Of a stretch of DNA of 64,000 bases, positions 44,335 to 52,371 are shown piece after piece (within the stretch, counting starts at the first letter, position 1; each line of letters begins with the position of its first letter). The stretch comes from Planctomycetota bacterium. GTDB taxonomy: Bacteria; Planctomycetota; Phycisphaerae; UBA1845; PWPN01. The stretch is taken from positions 293,393 through 357,392 of the forward strand of contig JAKLEZ010000005.1 in NCBI GenBank assembly GCA_022711465.1, in the 5' to 3' direction. Under the pieces are notes generated by a model that saw nothing but the letters and a program-made list of their open reading frames with translations, searched no databases and was not told the DNA's origin. Position numbers and translations under genes: made by a program.

Positions 44335-45216
44335 TCAATCGGGGGCCGGCAAGGTCACAGTAAAGGTGCTGCCGACATCCAGCTGGCTGGCCACCTCGAT
44401 TCGGCCGCCGAATTCCTCGATGATATCGCGGCTGATCGACAGGCCCAGGCCCAGGCCGCGCTGGTCGGGTTTCTCCGCGTTGGTCTTGGTGGAGAAAAAC
44501 GGATCGAAGACGGCATCGAGGTGTTCTGCGGGGATCCCGCAACCAGTATCGCGGACGTTGATCTGAACCTGGCCTTGGGCGGTCGGAGCCGCATCGACGC
44601 TCAGCCGGCCGCGGCGGCCGAGCATGGCCTGTCGAGCATTGCTCACCAGGTTCAACAGGACCTGCAGGAGCTGGTTCTCGTTGGCCCGGACGGTGAGTTG
44701 CTCGTCGATCTGGAGGTTGAGCTGAATGCCGTCCTTACCCAAGTCGCGGCCGAGACATCCGATGGCCTCTTCGACCACTTGGCGAACCTTGACCGCTCGG
44801 ATGACCGTATCGCTCTGGCGGGCCAGACCGACGACCCGGTCGATCATCTGGCGCATAGCCGCCGCCCGATCGAGGGTCTTGCTGAGGGCCAGGCGCATGA
44901 GTTCGGGATCGTTGCGATCCAGGGCGTCGCGGCAGTAGGCCACCACGGGGGTGAGCATGTTGTTGAGCTCGTGGGCGGTCATGGCCGCCGTGGTACCGAG
45001 GGTGGCCAGCTTCTGGGAGTGTCGCAACCGGGCCTTGAGCCAGTCGAACTGTTGGGCGAGCTGATCGATCTGGGCTTGTAAGGAGTAGGTGTCGGTGGCT
45101 ACAGTAGCGGCTTCCGGTGGGCTGGTTGGGCTGGTGGCCGCGACAGTCTGGGTGCGTGAGGGGGATGAACCGGACGGAGGAATACGCCGGGGTGTCTCGG
45201 CGCGAGGCGTGGACAT
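44335..45216 (-). CDS. Soluble sensor histidine kinase
   Basis: This encodes 293 residues with CAGGAGTC before the ATG. There is no membrane segment. The first 42 residues are Ser/Thr/Pro-rich and disordered, followed by a coiled coil (about 43-70, SLQAQIDQLAQQFDWLKARL). The HisKA-type dimerisation helix carries the phosphoacceptor H82 in TAHELNNMLTP. The HATPase_c domain has the N box (NLVSNARQAM), G1 (DTGCGIP), F box (FDPFFSTK) and G2 (GLGLGLSIS), all intact. The AHELNN variant and overall shape match NtrB/HWE-like small kinases that sense through partner proteins. No response regulator is adjacent, so it is an orphan. It is divergent to the 89-residue gene at 45294. Confidence 0.9.
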   Translation of the reverse strand: MSTPRAETPRRIPPSGSSPSRTQTVAATSPTSPPEAATVATDTYSLQAQIDQLAQQFDWLKARLRHSQKLATLGTTAAMTAHELNNMLTPVVAYCRDALDRNDPELMRLALSKTLDRAAAMRQMIDRVVGLARQSDTVIRAVKVRQVVEEAIGCLGRDLGKDGIQLNLQIDEQLTVRANENQLLQVLLNLVSNARQAMLGRRGRLSVDAAPTAQGQVQINVRDTGCGIPAEHLDAVFDPFFSTKTNAEKPDQRGLGLGLSISRDIIEEFGGRIEVASQLDVGSTFTVTLPAPD

Positions 45217-45293
45217 ATTGACTCCTGGAGCTCTTGATGAGACTTGCTCATATCGGCAGCCGGGCCGAGGAAACTTGAGGGGGGGGTGCGAAC

Positions 45294-45563
45294 ATGGAGC
45301 TTAGTGGCCGATTGGACGCCCTGCTGACGCTGGCGGAGGGTGTCGGAATCGAGGTCCGGCCTGAACCGATGGGCGGGGGCGGGGGGGGGCTGTGCCGGGT
45401 CAGGAACCACCGCATCCTGTTCGTAGACACGGCTGCTGATCTGGCCACCCGCTACGACCGGACGCTGGCGGCCATGGCTGGCCAGCCGGAGCTCGAGGAT
45501 CACTTTTTGCCCCCGGAAGTCCGCGACGACCTTGAGCGGCAACGCCGAAGTTCGGCCGTGTGA
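45294..45563 (+). CDS. Small conserved hypothetical protein
   Basis: A soluble protein of 89 residues with a purine-rich GAGGGGGGG upstream of the ATG. It opens with a helix (LSGRLDALLTLAEGVGIEVRPEP), continues with a glycine run and GGLCRVRNHRILFVDTAADLATRYDRTLAAMA, and ends in a charged tail. I recognise the pattern as a planctomycete-type conserved protein but know of no function. The Gly run is encoded by a tract of eight G residues (about 45381-45389), where slippage could change the frame. It is divergent to the histidine kinase with 77 bases between starts, so the two may share control. Confidence 0.6.
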   Translation: MELSGRLDALLTLAEGVGIEVRPEPMGGGGGGLCRVRNHRILFVDTAADLATRYDRTLAAMAGQPELEDHFLPPEVRDDLERQRRSSAV

Positions 45564-45573
45564 GCCGCACGAA

Positions 45574-45666
45574 CGCCCATCGGCCCGCCGCCGGCCACGT
45601 CCAGCGCCCATCAACCCGCCGCCGGCCACGTCCAGCGCCCATCAACCCGCCGCCGGCCACGTCCAG
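45574..45666. repeat. Three tandem copies of a 31-bp repeat
   Basis: Units lie at 45574-45604, 45605-45635 and 45636-45666. Each reads CGCCCATC, two variable bases, CCCGCCGCCGGCCACGTCCAG. Copies 2 and 3 are identical; copy 1 has GG where the others have AA. They fill the space between the convergent small gene (ends 45563) and the winged-helix gene (ends 45673). The unit contains the palindromic core GCCGGC. Confidence 0.9.
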
Positions 45667-45672
45667 GGATGG

Positions 45673-46014
45673 CTACAGGAGCTGTTCCGGCAGTCTCTCC
45701 TGCACCGGTTCGGATTTTGGGCCGGTCATGCCGGCCATCAAGTTGCGAAGTTCGGCAAACACCGGGCAATCCGGGTCGGCCTGAAACAAGACCTGGTTGC
45801 CGCGAACTGATCGCCTGACGATCCCGGCCTGGACGAGCCCGGCCAGTTCCCGCTGCACGGCCCCGAGTCCGGTCCCTGCCTCGCGGGCCACTTCCCGGAG
45901 GTAGAACGACTGCTCGACCTGGTTGAAGAGCAGGAGGAGCAGGTAGCGGCGTGTCTTGCCGAAGAGAGCGGAAGCCAGCTTGTTGTCGATCGATTTGAGG
46001 CTTATCGTACTCAT
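45673..46014 (-). CDS. Winged-helix transcriptional regulator (ArsR-like)
   Basis: A DNA-binding protein of 113 residues. The winged helix is clear: ALFGKTRRYLLLLLFNQVEQSFYLREVAREAGTGLGAVQRELAGLVQAGIVRRSVRGNQVLFQADPDCPVFAEL. This pattern is typical of small regulators often fused to, or sitting next to, MNT-type nucleotidyltransferases. Here there is no fused domain and no such partner. No Shine-Dalgarno is visible, and a TACAAT box lies ten bases before the ATG, so the mRNA leader would be very short. The AT-rich upstream segment holds an inverted repeat that could serve for autorepression. Confidence 0.82.
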   Translation of the reverse strand: MSTISLKSIDNKLASALFGKTRRYLLLLLFNQVEQSFYLREVAREAGTGLGAVQRELAGLVQAGIVRRSVRGNQVLFQADPDCPVFAELRNLMAGMTGPKSEPVQERLPEQLL

Positions 46015-46024
46015 TATGATTACG

Positions 46025-46046
46025 ATTGTATCTAGTGTGAGTACAA
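46025..46046 (-). promoter_or_regulatory. Promoter/operator candidate of the winged-helix gene
   Basis: Minus-strand TACAAT (46030-46025) is a fair -10 box ten bases before the ATG at 46014. TTGTA (46046-46042) and TACAA (46030-46026) form an inverted repeat with an eleven-base spacer overlapping it. The segment is unusually AT-rich for this genome. Confidence 0.4.
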
Positions 46047-46097
46047 AAAGCTATAAGGAAGGGTTTTGAAAGGGGCGGTTGCGGATATCATCACGTC

Positions 46098-48317
46098 CTA
46101 TTGGTGACTTGGGGGATTCTCGGGGGGTTTCAGCGGGTCGGCGGGATCGACGGTTGCCGGCGGGTGTGGGGGTGTGCCGGCCGGGCGTGCCGGACTAGCG
46201 GTGGCCGTCTCTGTGAGGGCGGGAGCGAGCTTCAGGTCGAGCCGGGTCTGGATGACGTCGCGGGAGGCCTGCCAAGTGGTGTAGCTGGCGAAGGCGAAAC
46301 CGCGAAGCAGTTGCGAGAGCTGGCGGAGCAGGGTGAGGGGTTGAGCTGCGGCCGCGGAGGCGGTTTGGACGGGCATGGGGACGTCGATATCGCGGCTTTC
46401 GCCGTCGCGGAGGACGGTCAGCCGGACGCAGTCGTCGTGTTCGCGTTTAGCCAAGCGCTCCTTCAGAGACTGGAGCGGGCGATCCAGATCGAGTTTGCGG
46501 CCATCGACGGCGGTAAGGCGATCTCCGACCTGGAGGAGTCTGGCAGCCGGGAAGTCGGGCAGCACCTCGGCGACCTCGACCTCACCGTTGGCGCTTCCGG
46601 GGGCGGGCAGGATGCCGAGTTGGACCTGGGGAACCTCCGACTGGCGGCGGAGTTGTTGCCACCATTTGGGCTCGAGCATCTCGGGATGGTTGCGGCCGAT
46701 GTAGTTGAGCCAGGAGTCGATGACCTCGCTGGCTGCCCCGGGCTGGGCCAGGAGGACCATGTCCGGGAATCTTCGGGGAGGCTGGGCGCGGCGCATGGCC
46801 TGCTGGAGGGCTTGGGCAGACATCAGCGGTGACCGGCCGCGGCGTGCTTCCACGATCTGGCGGATGGTCTCGCGGTGAGTGCCCATGACCAGCCAGCCGT
46901 CGCAGACGATCCAACTCAGTTCGGTGGCTCCGAACAACTCGCGGTACAGCCCGGGAGGGAACAACCTTCCGAGGGGGATGGAGCGTAAGGTCCCGCAGGC
47001 GGCATGGGGCGGTTCGACCTCGAACTCGCCGTTGTTCCCGTGGATGCTCCAGCCTCGCCGGAGCGTCTCCTCTTCAACCTGGACGGGGTTGTCCGACGTC
47101 GGGGGCAGGTTGACGAGCCGCAGCAAGTTCCGGGTCATCTGCCGGAGGGTGTCGTCGACCTTGTCGGAATCGTCGGTCTGGACCGCGAAGGCGAAGGTCG
47201 GCATGAGCAGCGGGTTGCCTGTTCCCTTGCCCTTGGGATAGACGGGAATGCGAGCGATGACGCACACGGTGTCACCGACCAGATGGCGGAGGAGGTCGTT
47301 CTCCAATCTGCCTGCGGGCAGACCCCACTGAAGGACTTCGAGGTAGAAGCGCTGGGGTGTCTGGGCGGGTGCGGCCATGAATCGCCGGTACTCGTTCACG
47401 TAGCCGAACGGGTAGCTCCATGCGAAGATGGCCGAGGGCGGCAGGAAGAGCAGGGCTTCGACCGGAGGGGTATGCCGCGGGAACTCCTGCCCGGCGGCCA
47501 GACGGCCGGTCGTCTCGAGAGCCACGCCTTCGTCGGTCAGGACGGCTCCCATGGCGAGGGATCGCACCGGTGGACTGAGAATCGGCCACCAGTCGCCGGT
47601 CGGCTGGGTGGCGGGTCCGCTTCGCCGCTGGTTGGTGCCCAGGTAGAGAACCACCTGGGCGTTGGGCGGCACTTCGGAGACCCGCTCGCGGAATTCCACG
47701 AGGTCCGCCAGGGCGACCCCGCGGTCGGTGGAGAGCAGCGCCAGGCATCGGGCGTGGAGGCTACCCTCACGTGTCTGCCGACCGACGATGAACACGTGCC
47801 CGTCGCCGGTGATCTCGTAGCCAAGATCCAGGCGGTATTGGCGCATTCCGGGGATCGACTCGGCGGCGGGTATCCTGGTTTTGAGTTGGCTTTCCAGGGC
47901 TTCGGGACGGCGTGGCTGAGCAATGAGTACGGCCGAGTCCAGCGCTGTCCAATCCTCGGCGGCGATGGCCAGTCGGCCATCGAGCAGCAGCATAGCGGCG
48001 CGTTCGTCCCTGAGGCCCAGGGCGTCGGAGAGCAGTCGACGCCAGCCGGTGAAAGCCGGGGCGGTAGTGGTCGCCTCGCCGGACGTCCGGACCTGAGCGA
48101 CGAGCAAGGCCAGGACATCGCTGAGGGCGGCCCCGGCCGGGATCGAGCTGAGGCTCTGGGTGTCCTCGATTTCGAGGAAGAGCCGAGCGTCGACCGGGAC
48201 ATGACTGGCCAGAAGGGCTGGGGGGCGGCGGTCGTCGCTCGCGGGGGAGGCGCCTGCTGCGAGCCCGGGCAGACACCCAGCCAGGCAGATCGACATGTAG
48301 AAGGGCAGCGTGCTCAT
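46098..48317 (-). CDS. Exported protein with a C-terminal PDZ domain, third gene of an ECF sigma operon
   Basis: This encodes 739 residues from the ATG at 48317 (a TTG six bases earlier is also possible). The N-terminus is a signal sequence with a possible lipobox, LAGC at C15. Most of the chain (about 30-560) is a large unknown domain beginning with SHVPVDARLFLEIEDTQSLSSI, similar in style to DUF3352-type exported proteins. About residues 590-670 are a PDZ domain (VAEVLPDFPAARLLQVGDRLTAVDGRKL...RLTVLRDGESRDIDVPM). No protease triad is visible. A Pro/Ala-rich tail closes it. It follows the anti-sigma gene by 86 bases on the same strand and probably belongs to that transcript. A role in sensing or handling exported proteins is inferred. 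Confidence 0.7.
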   Translation of the reverse strand: MSTLPFYMSICLAGCLPGLAAGASPASDDRRPPALLASHVPVDARLFLEIEDTQSLSSIPAGAALSDVLALLVAQVRTSGEATTTAPAFTGWRRLLSDALGLRDERAAMLLLDGRLAIAAEDWTALDSAVLIAQPRRPEALESQLKTRIPAAESIPGMRQYRLDLGYEITGDGHVFIVGRQTREGSLHARCLALLSTDRGVALADLVEFRERVSEVPPNAQVVLYLGTNQRRSGPATQPTGDWWPILSPPVRSLAMGAVLTDEGVALETTGRLAAGQEFPRHTPPVEALLFLPPSAIFAWSYPFGYVNEYRRFMAAPAQTPQRFYLEVLQWGLPAGRLENDLLRHLVGDTVCVIARIPVYPKGKGTGNPLLMPTFAFAVQTDDSDKVDDTLRQMTRNLLRLVNLPPTSDNPVQVEEETLRRGWSIHGNNGEFEVEPPHAACGTLRSIPLGRLFPPGLYRELFGATELSWIVCDGWLVMGTHRETIRQIVEARRGRSPLMSAQALQQAMRRAQPPRRFPDMVLLAQPGAASEVIDSWLNYIGRNHPEMLEPKWWQQLRRQSEVPQVQLGILPAPGSANGEVEVAEVLPDFPAARLLQVGDRLTAVDGRKLDLDRPLQSLKERLAKREHDDCVRLTVLRDGESRDIDVPMPVQTASAAAAQPLTLLRQLSQLLRGFAFASYTTWQASRDVIQTRLDLKLAPALTETATASPARPAGTPPHPPATVDPADPLKPPENPPSHQ

Positions 48318-48403
48318 GGACAACCGCGACTCAGAGTCTCAGACGCCCTCAGTCCCCCCCGCGTGGTGTCTTGTCAGAGCCGGTCGGACGGAGGCCATCG
48401 GCG

Positions 48404-49189
48404 TCAGATAGGGCCGGGCGTATCGTCCTCGGCCTGCGGAGCGGGCGGCGAGGGCTGGGCCGGTGCGGCTGCAGGGAATGGAGCCATCAACGGGCTGACA
48501 TCGCTACCCACCTTCCCGAGCGAAGGGGTGAAACCGTCCTCAGGATAGCGTTCGCGGAATTCGGCGGCAAGTTGATCGCTCATGCTGTCGAACGCGAACA
48601 TGATCAGGGCCTCCATGTCCTTGGCACTTCGCCGCGTTCCGTCCACCGTGTTCTTGGTTCCTTCGACGACTGGGGCCAGAAGATAGTCGAGAAAGGAGGT
48701 GGCGGACATGGTTGGCGTTCGTTCGAGCTCGGCTTTCTCCAGTGGGGTCAACGAACGGTGGGCTCGCTGCATCGCGGCCTGCCGGAACGGAGCGGGAGGA
48801 GCGATCATCTCGGAGGCGATGGCCGTCGGCTTGACCGATGGAGTGTCGTCCGTTCCGAGCATAGGTGAAAACATCAGAAAGGCGAGAACGATACTTGCGG
48901 CGGCAGCCATGGGAGAGGCGACGTAATAGACCAGACGGTGCCACCGGCGACCGGAGGCGACCGGGGCCGCACGACGCGTGGCCATGACCCGATCGGTGAA
49001 CGAGGCGGCGAGCTTGGGCTCGCGGCGGTCCAACCGGATCACGTCGCCGCAGGCTTCGAGAATAGCCATTTCGGCCTGGCACTCGGAGCACTGCAGGAGA
49101 TGAGCGTGCAGTTCCGCCCGGAGCGACGGGGGGAGTTCGTCGTCCAGGTGACGATCGAAGAGTTGACGGGCGTGTAGACAGGTAATCAT
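48404..49189 (-). CDS. Membrane-anchored zinc-finger anti-sigma factor
   Basis: This encodes 261 residues. The N-terminal 70 residues form an anti-sigma zinc (zf-HC2/ZAS) domain: CLHARQLFDRHLDDELP, then H30-x3-C34-x2-C37 in HLLQCSECQ, the canonical zinc ligands. One membrane helix follows (about 86-108, VYYVASPMAAAASIVLAFLMF). The rest is predicted to be outside the cytoplasm and includes a helical part (SFLDYLLAPVVEGTKNTVDGTRRSAKDMEALIMFAFDSM) and a Pro-rich tail. The ATG overlaps the sigma factor stop by four bases, so translation is coupled, as is usual for an ECF sigma factor and its inhibitor. Release would need proteolysis or a conformational signal; the downstream PDZ protein could be involved. 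Confidence 0.9.
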   Translation of the reverse strand: MITCLHARQLFDRHLDDELPPSLRAELHAHLLQCSECQAEMAILEACGDVIRLDRREPKLAASFTDRVMATRRAAPVASGRRWHRLVYYVASPMAAAASIVLAFLMFSPMLGTDDTPSVKPTAIASEMIAPPAPFRQAAMQRAHRSLTPLEKAELERTPTMSATSFLDYLLAPVVEGTKNTVDGTRRSAKDMEALIMFAFDSMSDQLAAEFRERYPEDGFTPSLGKVGSDVSPLMAPFPAAAPAQPSPPAPQAEDDTPGPI

Positions 49190-49815
49190 GACGCGGCTTC
49201 TCTCAATGCCTGGATCTGTGATGGATCCTTGACCATTGCTGCCAACGACTCACGCAATCGCCCTCGGGCCCGGTGCAGGTGGCTCTTGGCCGTGGCGACC
49301 GGAATTCCCAGAGCGCCGGCGATCGCTTCACAACTCATGTCCTCGCGATAGAACAGCAGGACCGCCGCCCGCTGCTGAACGGACAGCTCATCCACGGCGG
49401 CCCAGATCTGATCCTTCAACCGGCGGGCCTCCTCGCTTTCAGCGACTTGGTCCGACACGTCCGGCTCCGACGACGGCATTGCGGCGTAGTCCAACTCGTA
49501 GGTCTTGGACTTGCGTCGGCGGATCTGGTTCAGGCACAGGCGGTAAGCGATCGTGAACAGCCAAGTGCTGAACCGGTATTCGGATGAGAATGAGTCCAGC
49601 GAACTGAACGCCCGGAGGAAGGCATCCTGGCACACCTCCTCGGCCTCGTGGTGGTTCCTGAGGATTCGCCACGAGAAGGCGAAGAGGCGGTCCTTGTGGG
49701 CCTCTACCAGCAGGCGCGCGGACTCTTCGCAACCCTCACGGGCCTGGCTGACGAGCTTCTTCTCAGCCCGTCGGGTCAGCTTGGCCTCTCCGCTTTCAGC
49801 CTGCCTGGCGAACAT
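49186..49815 (-). CDS. ECF-type RNA polymerase sigma factor
   Basis: This encodes 209 residues. Region 2 (about 30-100) contains DRLFAFSWRILRNHHEAEEVCQDAFLRAF and the WLFTIAYRLCLNQIRRRK segment that contacts the -10 element. Region 4 (about 140-195) has the helix-turn-helix LSVQQRAAVLLFYREDMSCEAIAGALGIPVATAKSHLHRARGRLRE. No regions 1 or 3 are present, which defines the extracytoplasmic-function group. It is coupled to the anti-sigma gene through a four-base ATGA overlap and heads a likely three-gene operon with the PDZ protein. The promoter upstream has a GCAACC box at -35, similar to ECF-type AAC motifs, so autoregulation is plausible but inferred. Confidence 0.94.
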   Translation of the reverse strand: MFARQAESGEAKLTRRAEKKLVSQAREGCEESARLLVEAHKDRLFAFSWRILRNHHEAEEVCQDAFLRAFSSLDSFSSEYRFSTWLFTIAYRLCLNQIRRRKSKTYELDYAAMPSSEPDVSDQVAESEEARRLKDQIWAAVDELSVQQRAAVLLFYREDMSCEAIAGALGIPVATAKSHLHRARGRLRESLAAMVKDPSQIQALREAAS

Positions 49816-49853
49816 GCCTTGCCCCGCGGTGACGTATGTTCGGTACTCACATG

Positions 49854-49882
49854 ATTATACCGCAATCCGGTTGGCCGGTTGC
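49854..49882 (-). promoter_or_regulatory. Promoter of the ECF sigma operon
   Basis: Minus strand: GCAACC (49882-49877), 17 bases, then a perfect TATAAT (49859-49854), which ends 38 bases before the ATG at 49815. The -10 fits sigma-70, while the -35 carries the AAC core preferred by many ECF factors. Confidence 0.55.
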
Positions 49883-49994
49883 AGCCCCGGTCGCGGGCCA
49901 GGTGGCACCGGCCGTCACCCTCCGGTAAGATACCCACCGGACACCGGCGCCGCTGGATCTACTATCGGCACAAATATTGGCCGGATCATGACTT

Positions 49995-50471
49995 ATGGCA
50001 AGAAAAAGCCCAGACAAGCCCCCACGCCGCATCCTCAACAAGAAGGCCCGGCACGACTACCACATCCTCCAGACGTTGGAGGCCGGGATCGTGCTGACTG
50101 GCAGTGAAGTCAAGAGTCTGCGAGCCGGAACCGCCCAGCTCAACGAGGCCTTCGTCCGGATAAACGGGACCAAGCTCACCCTCTACGGTTGCCAGATCGA
50201 CCGCTATCCGCCAGCGACGGACCGCAACCACGAACCGCTTCGCAACCGCCGGCTGATGCTTCACAAGCGGGAGATTCTGAAGCTGACCGTGCAGCTGGTC
50301 CAGGCCGGAAGCACGCTGATCCCCCTGAGCATCTACTTCAACGACCGTGGACTGGCCAAGGTCGAGCTTGCCCTGGTGACGGGCAAGCGGGAGTACGACA
50401 AGCGCCAGGACTTGCGCAAGAAGGAGCACCGGCGTGAGATGGATCGGGCGATGAACAAGCGGGAGCGGTGA
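49995..50471 (+). CDS. smpB: SsrA-binding protein SmpB
   Basis: The tmRNA partner in trans-translation, 158 residues, cytoplasmic. It frees stalled ribosomes together with SsrA. The family signature is complete: ILNKKARHDYHILQTLEAGIVLTGSEVKSLRAG, then EAFVRI, RNRRLMLHKREI and the basic tail GKREYDKRQDLRKKEHRREMDRAMNKR that enters the ribosomal mRNA channel. The length is normal. No Shine-Dalgarno precedes the ATG at 49995; CGGACA, 16 bases and TACTAT lie upstream as a weak promoter candidate (about 49938-49965). It is divergent to the ECF operon across 179 bases. I did not find the ssrA gene in this window. Confidence 0.97.
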   Translation: MARKSPDKPPRRILNKKARHDYHILQTLEAGIVLTGSEVKSLRAGTAQLNEAFVRINGTKLTLYGCQIDRYPPATDRNHEPLRNRRLMLHKREILKLTVQLVQAGSTLIPLSIYFNDRGLAKVELALVTGKREYDKRQDLRKKEHRREMDRAMNKRER

Positions 50472-50685
50472 GGGCCGGCAGGTTCGTTGGGCGGGGTAAC
50501 CTCATGGGTTCCTGGTAGGAGACTTCCGATGCAGGACGCCTGCGGACGGATGATCGCCGGCACCGTTCGCCCGTGAAACGAACCCAACGCTCCGAGAGAG
50601 AGACCGCGATCCCGACGTGGGCAGAGCGGTTTCGGCCTTTGGTTCCCCTCATTCAAGCCGCGGCGTCAAACGTGTGCGAATCCGG

Positions 50686-52116
50686 TCACTCGGGCACCGA
50701 TGTGGGCGGAGCGGTGAGGGTTTGGTCCCACCGAATGACGTCGTCGCTGAGCCGCCGGGTCAGATCCGGATGCTGGCCAGCGAGGTTGACTGACTCCTTG
50801 CGATCGTTGGCCAGGTTATAGAGTTCGGGGCGTGACCGGTCGCGGAAGACCAGCAGTTTCCAGTCTCCGTCGCGGATGGCCAAGTCCGGCCAGCGGTTGT
50901 TCGGGCCCGGGCGATCCGGTGGCCGGACCCACATCAGAGGCTGGTCGCGTTCGGGTGCGGTGCGGCCGAGGAGCGTATCGGCCATGTTCAACCCATCGAA
51001 ACGGACGCCTGTGGGGGTGTGGACATCGGCCCAGGTCAGCAGTGAAGGCGGCAGATCCATGGCGGCGAGGACGGTCTTCTCATTGGCCGAGCCGGCGACG
51101 GCCGCGGGGATGGAACGGTGCCAAACGATGAGTGGACTGCGGATGCCCCCCTCGTAGAGCCGGGCCTTACCGCCGCGCAGGCCGCCGGTTGAGCCCCAGC
51201 CATCCTCGGGGCCGTTATCGCTGCTCAGCAGGATGAAGGTGTTTTCGCGGAGGGCGGCATCAGCGCGAATGGCATCGAAGAGCCGCCCGAGTTGGCGGTC
51301 CATCTCTTCCAGGACGCCGGCGTACCGGGCTGCGGGGGAGTTGTCACCGCGCATGGCGGGCGGGGCCTGGATGGGGGTATGCATGTCGTCCAGCCAGAGG
51401 TTGATGTAGAAGGGGCGGTTCTGCCCAGCGGCGATCCGAATCTCCTTCAGAGCCCGGTCCACGTAGTATGCGGTCACTGCATGGCGATCGATCCAGTGAA
51501 TGGGTCCGCCGCCGAGTTCGGCACTCATCCGGGTCGGAACGTGGACGAACGGCCGGCCATCGCGTCCCGGTTCGAACCGAGGCAGGACGCGTTCGCCGAG
51601 TCCCTCGAAGTTGGTGAGTGACGCGATGAAGCCGTACCGGCTGATGGATGGGGCGTCGCCCACGTCGCGTTGTCCACCCATGTGCCACTTGCCGACGTGG
51701 GCGGTGTAGTAGCCGGCCTGGGCGCAGTACCGGGCGAGGCTTGGGGCGGTGGGGGTGAGCCAGTCGGCCAGCCCCCGCCGGTTGTTCATCGCCCGCGTGT
51801 CGAGATAGGAGGTGATCTTCCAGCGGCCGGGGTACTGACCGGTGGTGAAGGCCACGCGTGAGGGGCTGCAGATGGGGGCGTTGACGTAGAACTGGGTGAA
51901 GCGGATGCCTTCGCGGGCCAGGCCGTCGATCATCGGTGTGCGGGAGTGGTTTCCCCCGTAGCAGGCGAGGTCGCCGAAGCCCATGTCGTCGATCAAGATG
52001 AAGAGGATATTGGGGTGTCGGGCGGTCTGGGCGGCGGAAGCCGCGAGCGTGTTCTGGTCCAACGAAAGGAGCAAGCCCAGTGCCAGCAGGATTGGATGGC
52101 CGCCATGGGCGTGCAT
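50686..52116 (-). CDS. Secreted formylglycine-dependent sulfatase
   Basis: This encodes 476 residues. GGAGG lies seven bases before the ATG, and a signal peptide ends near LAASAA. The metal-site aspartates appear at D43-D44 in LFILIDDMGFGD. The activation motif is C83-S-P-S-R followed by VAFTTGQYPGR, so C83 is expected to be converted to formylglycine by a maturase not encoded here. GKWHMGG, SDNGPE and a C-terminal DWKLL segment are also typical. The S1-type arylsulfatase family removes sulfate esters from polysaccharides or aryl compounds; specificity is not predictable. It fits with the fucosidase and other glycosidases as a tool for sulfated, fucosylated algal-type glycans, which is an inference. 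Confidence 0.92.
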   Translation of the reverse strand: MHAHGGHPILLALGLLLSLDQNTLAASAAQTARHPNILFILIDDMGFGDLACYGGNHSRTPMIDGLAREGIRFTQFYVNAPICSPSRVAFTTGQYPGRWKITSYLDTRAMNNRRGLADWLTPTAPSLARYCAQAGYYTAHVGKWHMGGQRDVGDAPSISRYGFIASLTNFEGLGERVLPRFEPGRDGRPFVHVPTRMSAELGGGPIHWIDRHAVTAYYVDRALKEIRIAAGQNRPFYINLWLDDMHTPIQAPPAMRGDNSPAARYAGVLEEMDRQLGRLFDAIRADAALRENTFILLSSDNGPEDGWGSTGGLRGGKARLYEGGIRSPLIVWHRSIPAAVAGSANEKTVLAAMDLPPSLLTWADVHTPTGVRFDGLNMADTLLGRTAPERDQPLMWVRPPDRPGPNNRWPDLAIRDGDWKLLVFRDRSRPELYNLANDRKESVNLAGQHPDLTRRLSDDVIRWDQTLTAPPTSVPE

Positions 52117-52371
52117 TGGTCGATCCTCCGATCAGGACGATCGCGTGCCGGGGCTTCTGTTCTGCCGCCGGTCGTTCCGACGAGCCGGCGACGCATTCGG
52201 CATCGGGCGGTACCCGGTGGGGAGGCAATGAAGCCGCGATTCGTACGTTCGGGCGCGGCCCGCGGTTGCTCCTTCCGGTTCCCGCCCTGGCTTGCGGGGC
52301 ATCCCGCGAGCCGCACGAAACCGGAGACGCCTTGTCACTCCTCACACCTCCTCGGAGCGAGATCGCGGTTT

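Noticed and set aside
45574..45666. A minimal CRISPR array
   Set aside because: The units abut directly with no spacers between them, and there are no cas genes.
49816..49994. ssrA (tmRNA) next to smpB
   Set aside because: The gap is 179 bases and filled by the sigma operon promoter; no tRNA-like ends or tag peptide frame are visible.
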